Source: Centroberyx gerrardi
Lineage: Eukaryota > Chordata > Actinopteri > Beryciformes > Berycidae
DNA: 64,000 nucleotides
Direction of reading: 5' to 3'
NCBI RefSeq assembly: GCF_048128805.1
Contig: NC_135997.1
Span: forward strand, 27,008,315 to 27,072,314
In this document: positions 47,601-56,594 of the stretch, piece after piece
How positions within the stretch are numbered: position 1 is the first letter of the stretch
Layout: each line of letters begins with the position of its first letter
Program-made: the position numbers and the translations under genes
Notes under the pieces: model-generated
What the model was told of the DNA's origin: nothing
Databases searched by the model: none
Seen by the model: the letters and a program-made list of their open reading frames with translations, nothing else

Positions 47601-50407
47601 CATCTCATTTTATGTTGTTCCACTGCACTGCTGGACTCTCACCTATGGCTGCAACCCACAGCATGCCACACCGCCTGAACACGCATAGTTACAGAATGAT
47701 TTTTTGTATACATGTTGATTGATATGTACTGTATGCTTGTGCTGTCCTCTTACACCGAGTGTGGAGTCCTGTTCGTCAAAAGTTTGGAGACACCTTGCCT
47801 TTTCTAAATTTTCTAAGTACTATTTGATTTTCTCTGTCATTTTCCAAGTAATAAGTTAGGAAAAAAATGCCTGCAGTGCTTTTGTTAACATACAACATGC
47901 CTACCAACCAGCACCACAAACCTCTGGGAGGTCCTGCACAGTCATGGCAGAACATCTCTGAGGAACACCTGGAAACTGACTGTGAACTGACTGTTCACAT
48001 GAAGAAAGTGCGAGCAGCAGTTCCACCTGCTAAGGAGTTTTTTTTTTATTAACATATAGTTTAATTGTTTTAGTGTTATCGTCACAAATATTTGCATTTC
48101 TGATTTTTTTTTCTCAAACTAAACCTAGTTCATCTTTAATGGGGTTAAGTCATTGCAAGCCTACAAAGAAAACACGCTCATTTATTACACATTTTCAAAA
48201 GCTAGGTGTCCCCATACTTTTGACGGGCAGTGTACTTATGTCAATACATAATCTGTTCCTGTACCAAGGTCACCAAGGTCACCTGTACATGTATTGTACT
48301 TTGTGAGGGGTCACAAGCATCACTGCTCCATCTTTCTCCCCCTGCTGACCTTACGTTGGTACATTCTTCCTTTCATACACGGAGCTGACAATGACAGAGT
48401 GATGTAGCCCCACTTTTGCATTTTTGGTCTGCTGCTTTTCCAGTCTAGTCTAGTCTTGTCTGGTCTTGTTTATTTATATAGCAAGCATGTCTCAAAAGGC
48501 TCTACATAGTATCGTATACAGTACAGTATGTCATATACATACGAAATCATCTATACATACTGCATATATATACACACACTTCATATACATCCTATACTAC
48601 GTCATATACATACTATACATCATATACTACGTCATATACATTAGATACCATACTACACACAAACACACTCATGCCTATGGGCAATTTAGGGTCTTCAATC
48701 CACCTGAGCTGCATGTCTTTGGACTGTGGGAGGAAACCATAGGAGGCAACCCGAGCGTGCAAACTCTACACAGAAAGTGAACCCACAAACTTCTTGCTGT
48801 AAGGCAACAGCACTAACCACTGAGCCATCGTGACGCCCTGTTCATTTGCTTAAAATAAATCCCTTGAGGCAGATTTAACTAAATGGCACTAATTGATTCA
48901 TGTATTTGGTTGCACTAGAACTAACATTAGTGGAACACCTGTCAGTTCTCCTAACAACCACTTAGCAACTATTCTAGCTATTGTGTTGCCTTCATGTGCT
49001 GTCAGAAATAATGCAGTTAACGAGTCGAGGACACTTGAACGGAAAATACAAAGTCAGGATTATCTGATACCCAAGTGGCTGAGATGTGATGTTTAGGTGG
49101 CAGGGAGCATGGAAGCTTTGTCAACAACTGAAGGTAAAAGTGAGGCATTTTCTTATTACAATAAATCAAAATTCATCACCCCATATGTAAAATCCCAAAT
49201 CAATTGAAAAGATTCTATACAAATGAGCCGTATCTCTGGTAATACTTTGTTCTACAGGTGTCCATGTTGTGAGGAGCAGGGCGGTGGGTGGACTATCTGT
49301 GGGTGGGTTGTTTTGTTCTTGTTTTTTTTTTTTTTGGGGGGGGGGGGGGGGGGTACAGCGGCTCACCTGAGCGCCCCGGCGGCAGTCTCCCTGACCGGCA
49401 GGCTGAGGTCCAGCAGCATGGGCCCCAGGCGCCGCACAGCGTCCCTCTGCAGGAAGGCGGGGATGGACTGGCTCTGCTGCACCACCCGAGAGATGCTGGC
49501 ACACGCAAACTCTCGCACGTCTGCGCTGGGACTCTGCAACTTTACATGTAAAAACATGAAGGGTGAATGAAACCATTCATCTGAGCTGACCTGCTTCACA
49601 CTTACTCCACTCAAGCCACCCAAACCATTTCCAGCTGCACTGTGAGGTCTTGGTCCTCTTACATAACAGGTAATAGGAGGGAGTAAGATAGCTGGTCTTA
49701 CAGTGTGGCTATATAAAACGTCTTTTTGACTGAAAAAGGCAAAGTGATCAGCACTGACTCTTTAAAGAACTTTACAACCAAATAAAAACCCAACCAAACC
49801 AAACTCTTCACTGACAGGCTAAAGTTCATCATGAAAAAAATCCCACATAAATCCCACATCTAAAGTGAATTCTCATCAGTGCAGTGGATGAACTCGAGAT
49901 TCAAGTTGTGACAGGATAGCTATTAGGATAGACCAATCAAGGAATATTTCCCGTTAAATGTTTCTTCAATAAAAGAAAAATCATCGTCAAATCAACATCG
50001 ATTCTCCACCAGTTATTTATTTTCTACCTATATAGCTCCAACCTGCTCACTTGGCTCACAGTGGCAAACGACAGCTTCATGTCACAGTCTTTTTTTTTTT
50101 TTTAAGTCTGGCAATGACAGTTCTTTCTGTAACATTAGAGTAAGCTGAGTATAATAGACATTAGCATATATGTCATAAGATAATATCCAAAAAGACAAAA
50201 ATGTTTTAAAAACATGAAGTGTCACAGTAATTACAGTGCGAGAACAGCACCAGACTGGGTTCCTACTTTCTCCAGCAGCTCCCCAGCTGGAGAACAATCA
50301 TCGTCGTGCTCTTCTTCTTCGGCTTCTGCCTCCTTCACAGAGTTCACCGGCAGGCCAGCCGAGTTGAACTGGGGCCGTCTGAATTTAGTGGTCTTACTTT
50401 TACCCAT
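37052..50407 (-). CDS. heatr3: HEATR3 (Syo1-like) HEAT/armadillo repeat protein
   Basis: Orthologue of yeast Syo1, an adaptor that imports uL18 (RPL5) and uL5 (RPL11) for 5S RNP assembly. Exons (minus): 50267-50407, 49367-49539, 46766-46853, 45741-45841, 44495-44604, 43867-44007, 43216-43520, 41347-41437, 40936-41090, 40442-40524, 39958-40094, 38519-38607, 37924-38067, 37672-37848, 37052-37165; 682 residues against about 680 in human, every phase consistent. The start is the first ATG, giving [14 protein letters not shown], a basic PY-NLS-like N-terminus. Helical repeat blocks include [30 protein letters not shown] and [18 protein letters not shown]. An acidic-then-basic linker ([11 protein letters not shown], then RHKRNGK) lies near residues 322-340, and [15 protein letters not shown] follows in exon 9, as in the human protein. 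The C-terminus reads [17 protein letters not shown]. Exon 9 uses a GC donor (see 40930). It sits between cnep1r1 and tent4b, as in human 16q12. Confidence 0.96.
37517..37561. repeat. (GT)n microsatellite in heatr3 intron 14
   Basis: About 20 GT units with one interruption, about 110 bp downstream of the exon 14 donor. Confidence 0.9.
38608..39957. other. heatr3 intron 11
   Basis: AT-rich. Holds the fish retroposon tail motif at 39690-39775 (GCACTCATTGTAAGTGACAC then AATCAGCTAAATG, as at 23010). No exon fits the protein here. Confidence 0.55.
40215..40275 (-). mobile_element. LINE-type 3' end fragment
   Basis: CAAGTATCTTTTATTGCCACA followed by GCCAGTGGAATTTGTTAC, the reverse complement of a common fish LINE tail; a related copy is at 46286-46370. 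Confidence 0.5.
40586..40646. repeat. heatr3: Long (TG)n/(GA)n microsatellite in heatr3 intron 9
   Basis: About 26 uninterrupted TG units followed by GA units. In the heatr3 transcript this reads UC then CA repeats, beginning about 60 nt upstream of the exon 10 acceptor, in the same 411-nt intron that has a GC donor. Confidence 0.95.
40930..40935 (-). other. heatr3: Non-canonical GC splice donor of heatr3 intron 9
   Basis: On the minus strand the junction reads AAAAG then GCAAGT. The reading frame leaves exon 9 in phase 0 (SIPEK) and re-enters exon 10 in phase 0 ([10 protein letters not shown]), matching the human order of residues. The only nearby GT (GTTCCA, four bases on) would break the phase. 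AAG/GCAAGT is the usual context of functional GC-AG introns, with strong U1 pairing at the other positions. Confidence 0.8.
41656..41686. repeat. (GT)n microsatellite
   Basis: About 15 GT units in heatr3 intron 7. Confidence 0.9.
41729..42094. mobile_element. Small DNA transposon with GGCCCATTCACATCTAGAA ends
   Basis: TAAGGCCCATTCACATCTAG at the left is matched by CTAGATGTGAATGGGCCCTTA at the right; inner text ATAACTATAAAG and GTTTATAGTTAT pair as well. At 366 bp it is non-coding; no unambiguous target duplication. Lies in heatr3 intron 7. Confidence 0.8.
42098..42260. repeat. Dispersed fish repeat fragment
   Basis: GAGATGGGTTTTCAGCCTGC, GGGGAGCGACTGCAG and ATCATTCCACCAGTGACGAG belong to a commonly seen teleost intronic repeat, similar in kind to 3485-3790. 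Confidence 0.4.
42985..43078 (+). mobile_element. tRNA-derived SINE fragment, second family
   Basis: GTTGCCGTCCGGTAACTGG, GTCACAGGTTTGACATCC (B box) and CATCCACCCCTGTCGAAGTG match the copy at 46090. Confidence 0.6.
44704..44925 (+). mobile_element. tRNA-derived SINE, copy 6 (head and body)
   Basis: TAGCCTAAATGTTAGAGAAGC (A box), TGTGACCAGAAGGTTG, then CTACTTCCACGACTACAGC and CTGCTCAGTAGCC. The usual tail does not follow; a tail with matching text appears at 45606. Confidence 0.7.
45606..45715 (+). mobile_element. SINE tail, possibly the displaced end of copy 6
   Basis: GTGAATTTGTGTAACTGTATG, GCAGGGCGTCAATG, AGAGCATGCATGTTCAGCG and GGACAAATAAAGGCTAAAG are the 3' part of the family. Confidence 0.6.
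46090..46225 (+). mobile_element. tRNA-derived SINE, second family
   Basis: A-box-like GTGGCTTAGTGTTTACACG and B-box-like GGTCGATACC, about 35 bp apart, then TGTCAAAGTGTCCTG as in the copy at 42985. It is SINE-like rather than a tRNA gene: no acceptor stem closes. Confidence 0.65.
46286..46370 (-). mobile_element. LINE-type 3' end fragment
   Basis: TTATTTATTTAATGACCACA and GCCAGGCTGGTGGAATTTG parallel the fragment at 40215-40275. Confidence 0.5.
47766..48234. mobile_element. Internally deleted Tc1/mariner-like transposon
   Basis: Ends are TGTTCGTCAAAAGTTTGGAG and, inverted, ACTGCCCGTCAAAAGTATGG. Between them a plus-strand stretch encodes [20 protein letters not shown] and PPAKE, resembling the last part of Tc1-type transposase (W..I....L, mP.V.aVi.AKG). 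The catalytic domain is absent, so the copy is dead. Confidence 0.75.
48640..48835 (-). mobile_element. Teleost L2/CR1-like repeat segment
   Basis: ATGTCTTTGGACTGTGGGAG, CGTGCAAACTCTACACAGAA, TTCTTGCTGTAAGGCAACAG and ACTAACCACTGAGCCATCGT follow one another exactly as in a very abundant fish repeat. Confidence 0.7.
49322..49353. repeat. T14/G18 homopolymer junction beside heatr3 exon 2
   Basis: Fourteen T then eighteen G on the plus strand. In heatr3 RNA this is a C tract followed by an A tract, starting 13 nt after the exon 2/intron boundary. Confidence 0.9.
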
Positions 50408-51141
50408 TTTAACCGGTTTTTCGTTCACTCAGGTTCAGCGAACACACTCCAGCTTGTCGGAGGCCATGTGGAAGATTGTTCCCTGCCGTAAAGCGGACGT
50501 TGTTAACGGAAAGCGGAGAGGCTGTCGCAAAACCACGAGGAAAACAACGCAGGCCCAAGAGACATACATCATATCTTTAAACAACCCAGCTTGGAGATAA
50601 CTTGTAAAATGTTGCGTAAATATCCTACTAACCATCTTAACACATGTCACACTATTAAGATATCATACTATCATCTTATACAAGATGAAACAAGCTTTCA
50701 AGCTCAAATAAATAAGCACTTGGACAGAGGCTCATCAATACAAGAGAGGCATTGAAAGAAAAAGGAGACACGTTTTCACACGTTCAGTATTTATTTGGTA
50801 AATAAATTTAAAAATAGAAACATTTATCTAAAACACATGCGCATCATCAGAAATAAACACATCTGAACTCACAATGAATGAGTAAAATATATCAACGGGT
50901 ATATGAGCAGAGAAGCAGCTTCAACAGAGACATTGATAAAAGGCCTTTTCTGTTCATTTCTTCATTCTTAACAAATGCATTTTCCATCGTGAAGACACAC
51001 TCTGCCTCGGTGCTGTTCCCCTTCCGCTGTCATCTCATTGTTTTAGATCACCCAAAGGATCGCAGACCCCGAGCGATCAGTAGCTATCAACATGGTGATG
51101 TTAACAGGTTGATTTTCTGACCAGCTCACACCAGCTTGTGG
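50408..51141. other. heatr3 promoter side and cnep1r1 3' UTR
   Basis: About 730 bp between the heatr3 ATG and the cnep1r1 stop. The upper part is cnep1r1 3' UTR; the lower part must hold the heatr3 promoter, so the two genes are tightly packed head to tail. Confidence 0.6.
50789..50794 (-). terminator. Poly(A) signal of cnep1r1
   Basis: AATAAA on the minus strand, about 350 bp past the cnep1r1 stop and about 380 bp before the heatr3 start. It is the first clear signal after the stop, so the cnep1r1 3' UTR probably ends near 50770. Confidence 0.6.
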
Positions 51142-53680
51142 TTATTGGATGTTTGGTCGTGGTTTGAGAATAAGCTTCCCCGTCTGTAAATAGACGCAAA
51201 CAAAACAAGTGTTACAATTATGAAAAAACACAAATCAACAGAACAGACTAGTGATTACAAAAGCCTGAACGACCACAAAACGTTGAACTCACATCATCAC
51301 AGGACATGTTGTATTCTGCTAAAACTGTCCGACAGCGCGCAGCGATACTGAAGGGGTAAAGGTCAAAGATGTAAACCAAAATTTTAAAGCATTAAGTCAG
51401 CAGAAAATAGCAACAGAAATGACAGGTTATAGTGGCACTTTATATTAAAGTTAAGGTTCCAGCTCTTTGTGTGATACAAGACAAAAAGTCATGCGAGCTC
51501 TTGCCTGTTCAAAGACTACATCTTGATATTGTTTTCTTCTCAAATGTAAGTCAGCCATTCTCCATCAATGCAGGTGTGAAAACAATACACGATTGTATAG
51601 CAACAATCCCGGAGAGGGCGGTCATTACCGTGATTATGGGTATGACAGTGATGCAGCTAGATAAGAGCTGGTGCCTTCTCAAAATCACACTAAATAACTC
51701 CCTCTAGAATATTATGATGTTACCAACATGTGTGTACTGTTTGAAAACATGTATTCCAAGTAGTGTACATACATGAAACCTGGACAAAACACTAAAGACT
51801 GAGTGCTCACTCCTCAATTACTACACAAGTTGGCACAGCAACTAATTCCATATTTAATAAAGCATGGCTAGCTGTGCTTTATGGGAATTAACAGTACAAA
51901 TGACACATTTTTGACCAGAGTGCTTGGCTGTAACTACCTGTTGTATAACATAGACTATGGTACTTGTTAACTGAAAGATGGATGCCGATTATAAGGGTGC
52001 AAATACTTAAACACTTCCTGCATACAAGAGCTAAACATGTCAATGACTGAAGTCAGATGTGTGGAAACTATGCAACTCGGGCAATAATAGCAGTCTGACA
52101 AAGTGTCAAAAGATGCAACTTCCTATGAATTGAAATATACACAGAAGGATACATTGATGGAGCAACAACTCGTTTGTGTATTCCAGCGAAGAACAGAGCT
52201 ATTAGAGTGATACAGCTGATGGTGAAGAACGGATGATTCCATAGCGATGAGAAGAACGACACCTGCATAACAAGGGAAACATAAACATAACATAAAAAAA
52301 CTATGCAAACCAATATATCAAGTCAAAAAACTCTTCCACTTATAGAGATCTTATTGAAAGATCGGATATAAGTAGAAAATAAAAATGATTGGGCCCCCAG
52401 GGGAAATTTGGTTATCCCACAGCAGCTAGTGTACATGGTATATAAGGCAAATGGAAGTTCAAGCTATAAGAAAGTGTCACACGATAGACATGCCCACATC
52501 AAAAACATTTCAGTTGAAAAAGTAAGCGTACCTTCTGTGTGTCCGGGTCTATCAACCAGTTCCAAGCCCCAGTAGCCGTACAAACAGATACCACTATCAA
52601 AATCACTGAAACAAGATATGAGAATGAGACAGTGCAAGAAACAGTGCAAGAAACATCAAAATATCATCAACTCTCATATCAATCTCTCAATATCATAGGT
52701 ATCTGCACAATGTAGACAATACCTTACAACTCTGTCTCATCTCTGGCTTTGCTCACAAATATACTGACAACTTTGTCAATAATGTCCTGCACCAATGTCT
52801 CCAGGACAAATTACTGTGCATTGCTGTACTTGGCAAATTAAGTGTTTCTTATGATTGTTATGTTTGTGGCATGCTTGGTTTTTGCAATCATCCCCACGAT
52901 TATTTACTTACTTCGCCACCGACCTGTTGCAGGCTGCAAACAGGAGACATACTCTGTCAATCTTCTCTCAAAGGCCTTTAGGTCTGGCAACAAAAAGGGA
53001 CAAGTGCATTTTTAATTTGATGTCAGTACAATAAATGCACATAGTTACATTGGGGCTTGTGTCTTTATTGTATGACCAGTTGTTACACTGGCAGTTTTAG
53101 GAATAACACTTCCCTTAAACAGAGGGATGGATGTAGCTAGATGTCTCACCTCTCTAGAGATTATGCAATATAGATCTTACACAGCTAACGTCAACCTTAA
53201 CTCCAGGGCTATAAGGTTACCAAAGTTAATAGTTAGTACCTGAATAGTTAGTGGTGGCAAGGAGCAATTAAGCTGAGTGGAGATTTGAATTTGGCTGTTG
53301 CAAACATCCAAAAATATGAACTTGCATGCATGTTTAGCTAGCAAGCTGATCATAGCAAGTCTCGTTGGCTGCTAGCAAAGCCTAGCTATCTAGTTACAGT
53401 ACCAAAACAAACTATTAGACTTTAATGTACAACATAGCTAAACTGAAATATCGGCTAAAACTGCAATAAGCTATGGGGTCCGGCTAGCGAACAAGCTAAC
53501 CGGCGTCAGCGGGCAAGCCAGCTAGCTACACCTATCATTGCACCTGCCTCTTGAGAACTGTGTTCTGAGTTCCCTTTAACTTTGACGGTCACACAGACGC
53601 TAAAACAAATCAGCCATTATCTGTTAATGAGAAGTTTGCTTGCCATGTTGGTTACCTTCGGCCTGTTCCAAGGAATTCAT
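51142..53680 (-). CDS. cnep1r1: CNEP1R1 (TMEM188), nuclear envelope phosphatase regulatory subunit 1
   Basis: Small membrane protein of the nuclear envelope/ER that binds and stabilises the phosphatase CTDNEP1, which dephosphorylates lipins and so limits membrane lipid synthesis (Spo7/Nem1 in yeast). Six coding exons (minus): 53656-53680, 52912-52983, 52532-52605, 52153-52262, 51293-51347, 51142-51183. They give exactly 125 residues, the human length. The protein starts [20 protein letters not shown]; two hydrophobic segments lie near residues 33-51 ([18 protein letters not shown]) and 67-85 ([19 protein letters not shown]), followed by [15 protein letters not shown] and the tail [13 protein letters not shown]. 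All junctions are GT-AG and in phase. The first coding exon carries only 25 coding bases. An AATAAA lies about 350 bp downstream. Too fragmented to appear as one long reading frame, but nearly identical to the human protein along its length. Confidence 0.96.
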
Positions 53681-53731
53681 TTCTGAGTCTCGTTGTGTTG
53701 CTGCTTCCCCTCAGGCAGTCCAACCCGTCAG

Positions 53732-53773
53732 CCAATCCGCACTGGCTGCTTTCGTAAACGAAAACGGCATTGG
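53732..53773. promoter_or_regulatory. CCAAT-box pair upstream of cnep1r1
   Basis: CCAAT at 53732-53736 (plus strand) and its complement at 53769-53773 (so CCAAT in the direction of cnep1r1) lie 50-95 bp upstream of the cnep1r1 ATG. Such pairs are frequent NF-Y sites in TATA-less promoters. They may instead fall in the 5' leader, since the start site is unknown. Confidence 0.3.
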
Positions 53774-54566
53774 TTAAAAACCTAATAGGCGGTACATCCG
53801 CCATTTGCAACGCTTCCACCATTCCAAAGAGCCTTGAAGAGCTCACAGTGTAGTTGCCATTAGTAGACTCGCATTTTATTTTCAATGTATTCGCGCAATG
53901 AATAATGGGAGAATGACATGGGAGGAGTGCTCAGGTTGGACACGGCTAATAAAACTACTAAGTTGCAATTGCGAAATTATTCGATAATGCGACGTAAACC
54001 TCGAAAACAGAAATTCAAACTTGTTGAAGTTTTTCTACTTACGAACTGTTTGTCATAAGAGATTGACGCTTTAGCTAACTAGCTTAACTAGCGTTGCGCG
54101 TTGCTGAGTTTTCCTCTGATGGCGTCTCTCTTGTATTTTAATCAGCTCTGAAAGACGTGATTTGCCCCTTGTGTAACGGCCCAGGGACCTGACTCAGAAA
54201 GTTAGCGTATCAGCTCCCTAGAACATAAGTTGGTGATACTGATTACTGGAACATAACTGTCCCGATGCCAGTAGTAAATAAAAAGGTGGGTAAACTATTA
54301 TGGAAGTCTACCACCACCAATATAAACAAAATCATTTTTCCATAAGGTATTAATTTGTGTTTTTCCCCCTTAGAAGAACTTATCATACAACTCATTTATT
54401 TGATTCTACTTACTGTGATGTATGTTTTAAATTTATAACATTAAGATGTAGGTCAACCCTAGAAACGTGGGTTGGCTTGAACTCTATTCTGCAAATAAAG
54501 AGTTTGTGTGGGTTCACCCTACACAACATCCTTGCCCAATGACCTGCCAAATGTTGTCTCAATGGA

Positions 54567-54700
54567 TGAGAAATCAGAATCAGAATCAGAATCAGAAATA
54601 CTTTATTGATCCCCGAGGGGAAATTGGGTTTCGTTGCAGTTGCTCACAGAAATATATATAGGCATAGAGAAATTATAAGAAAAATAGAAATATGTAGAAT
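54567..54700 (-). mobile_element. Fish LINE 3' tail with (AATCAG)n
   Basis: Five AATCAG units followed by ATACTTTATTGATCCCCGAG and GGGAAATTGGGTTTCG, the well-known teleost RTE/Expander-type tail read from its 3' end. Confidence 0.8.
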
Positions 54701-54959
54701 ATGTGCATTATACTACAACACCAAATGGTACCACATGTTCAAATTACAGTTTATTTTTCTTCATTCAATCCTTCACAATTACAGAATCATATACACCAGT
54801 TACAATACTGTATATTGAACAAATTTGGAAATTTAAAGCATCCTTTATATGGATTAAAATAGATACAATTCTTCAAAAAGCTGCAAGATCTGGTCAGCCA
54901 TTAAATCAACACAGGTATTTATCATGTTAACAGTACAGAAACAGAAAATCTGGAGTTTT

Positions 54960-55832
54960 TCATAGTGTGTAGCATGCTTTATTGTTTACAGGCACAAGCT
55001 TGTTCACCAACTTTAAATTGAATTTCTCCCTCAGAATTTGCTCTACCTCATCATCCGGTATGTCCTTCATCTCTAACAGATCAACACCTTCCTCAGGCTT
55101 GAAGGTGACCTCACTGTAGGTCCAGCCAATGAGGGCTCTGAATCCTGCGGGTGTCTGCAGAGAGCAGATGGACTTGTTGGTGAAAAGTGAAGTCGGATCT
55201 GTCTGAAGTGTGTGGGATGTCTCGAGGAAATGATCGACCCCCCGCGGCACCAAGGTGAAGCAGTAGATCGTCTTTGTCTGCTTCTTATCCACGAGACTCG
55301 ACTTGGCAAAGTCCGGACTCAGGATCTCCGGCTTCCTGCCAGTCTTCTCCAAGACCCAGACCTCCCCCTTTTCTATGAGACGAAACACACCGGCCGCCTG
55401 AGGCTGCTCCTTCCCGGAGACGAGCTCTAGAGGCTCCTGGATTTGGCTAGACACCCCAAAGCTTACATCTGCAACGTATGCCTTGCCATCAATGATGACC
55501 TTGTTGATGAGATGAGAATCCATGGGGTTGAAGTCGTTTTTGATGCTGTTGAAAACCCTGGAGCCCAAGGTTTCAGGGTTGTAGCCCAGCTCCTTCAGCA
55601 CCCAGGCGAACAGCCAGTTGTTCTCACAGCACCAGCCCCCACGGCCGCTCCTGACGATCTTGTTGAAGATGAACTCGAGGTCCATGGTGATCCTCTCCCC
55701 ACAGTGGATGCTGAGGTTTTCAAAGGGGATTGTCATGATGTGCTGTCTGTGGATCAACTTCAGTGTTGCCAGGTCCGGGTTTTCATACGGGCCATGGAAC
55801 TCGATCCTTCTGAAGTACTCCTCCAAATTCAT
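54960..55832 (-). CDS. nat: Arylamine N-acetyltransferase (NAT)
   Basis: Cytosolic enzyme that moves acetyl groups from acetyl-CoA to arylamines, hydrazines and N-hydroxyarylamines by a ping-pong mechanism. The whole 290-residue protein, the human NAT length, lies in one exon. The catalytic triad is in register with human NAT: Cys68 in RGGWCCENNWL, His107 in MDSHLINKV, Asp122 in YVADVSFG. Other family blocks are PFENLSIHCGE near 36-46, PLELVSGKEQPQ, and SICSLQTPAGFRALIGWT. A good splice acceptor (cttacag) ends 6 nt before the ATG, at 55838, implying one or more non-coding 5' exons; mammalian NAT genes also place a splice junction just upstream of the start. It runs divergently from sdr42e1. 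The family has expanded independently in vertebrates, so a one-to-one match with NAT1 or NAT2 is not implied. The last codons contain AATAAA (54978-54983). Confidence 0.95.
   Translation of the reverse strand: MNLEEYFRRIEFHGPYENPDLATLKLIHRQHIMTIPFENLSIHCGERITMDLEFIFNKIVRSGRGGWCCENNWLFAWVLKELGYNPETLGSRVFNSIKNDFNPMDSHLINKVIIDGKAYVADVSFGVSSQIQEPLELVSGKEQPQAAGVFRLIEKGEVWVLEKTGRKPEILSPDFAKSSLVDKKQTKTIYCFTLVPRGVDHFLETSHTLQTDPTSLFTNKSICSLQTPAGFRALIGWTYSEVTFKPEEGVDLLEMKDIPDDEVEQILREKFNLKLVNKLVPVNNKACYTL
54978..54983 (-). terminator. AATAAA inside the last codons of nat
   Basis: The codons for Asn-Lys near the nat C-terminus (AAT AAA) form a perfect poly(A) hexamer 15 nt before the stop codon (54960-54962), which is followed by a short A run. 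If used, cleavage would fall at or just after the stop and leave almost no 3' UTR. A second AATAAA lies near 54750 and may be the real one. Confidence 0.35.
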
Positions 55833-55838
55833 CTTGTC

Positions 55839-56594
55839 CTGTAAGACAGGCTACAGGATACACCTTCCTATTACTGAGTTGCACCCAATTTTAGCACAGT
55901 AGTCTCAATTGTCTCAAGGCTTAAAAAATATTCTTAAACCAGTCTCCACCCCTTAATATAGGCTACAACCCCCTTCATGATTGAAGGGGATTTAATAGGT
56001 GTAATCAATTAGGGATTATAGTTTTCTTCTGGTTTCACCTGGACAGTCTGACAGTAGCAGGTGTTAGTGAGATAGATGTGTATCCCCAAAATCTGCACCT
56101 TTGCTTAAATACAAGACAAGTTGATAGACCTGTAGGCCTACACCAGTTGTGTTACCCTATACTTAAATCCCTTATCTGGAGGATTTGACTGTATTGGACA
56201 TTATTGTAACACAATAATGTCCAATACAGTCAAAAAAGTACAAACACAAAAAAGTTAATCCCGTGAGCGGCCCGCATACTTTTATGGGATATTGCTATCT
56301 GGCAAAAAACGTTTCTAAATTGGAAACGCAACCGACCTTATTGGAGAAAAAAATGCGACGTAGTTTTGCGGGCTGCGGAGTAGGCTGTCTGTCCTGAGGA
56401 GCTGTAAACCAGATAACCAGAAACCTGCACACTTAAGAACTCTGTCCGAGTAGACTTTGTTCCTGCACTAACGGGCAGAAGTTAATGTTATTCCAAAAGA
56501 TCAGCAACAATTGGGTAATATGAAAGTAAAGCAAGCAGAAGTCGGTTCAGGGGCGGAGCCGTCGATTCATAAAAGAAATGACTCTTGAAAGAAA
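55839..56594. other. nat upstream region
   Basis: Probable nat intron with the hairpin at 56184. A non-coding nat first exon must lie upstream but could not be placed. Confidence 0.5.
56184..56234. repeat. Perfect 24-bp inverted repeat with 3-nt loop
   Basis: TTTGACTGTATTGGACATTA and four more bases (56184-56207) are followed by AAC and then the exact reverse complement (56211-56234). No mismatch, only a 3-base spacer. The sequence is otherwise unique in the window. Confidence 0.95.

Larger units (their letters stand above)
46854..49366. other. heatr3 intron 2
   Basis: Holds a (TG)n/(GA)n tract at 46921-46965, the Tc1-like remnant at 47766, a CATATAC-rich minisatellite at about 48529-48640, a LINE-related 3' segment at 48640-48835 and the T14/G18 run next to exon 2. 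No extra exon found. Confidence 0.6.
53681..54959. other. cnep1r1 upstream region and LINE tail
   Basis: Contains the presumed cnep1r1 promoter, a GGTGGGTAAACT motif at 54285 also seen near 35100 and 61707, and the LINE tail at 54567. A minus-strand AATAAA near 54750 may end nat. No extra gene. Confidence 0.5.

Noticed and set aside
55443-55844. A 133-codon plus-strand frame
   Set aside because: Antisense shadow of the nat coding exon.
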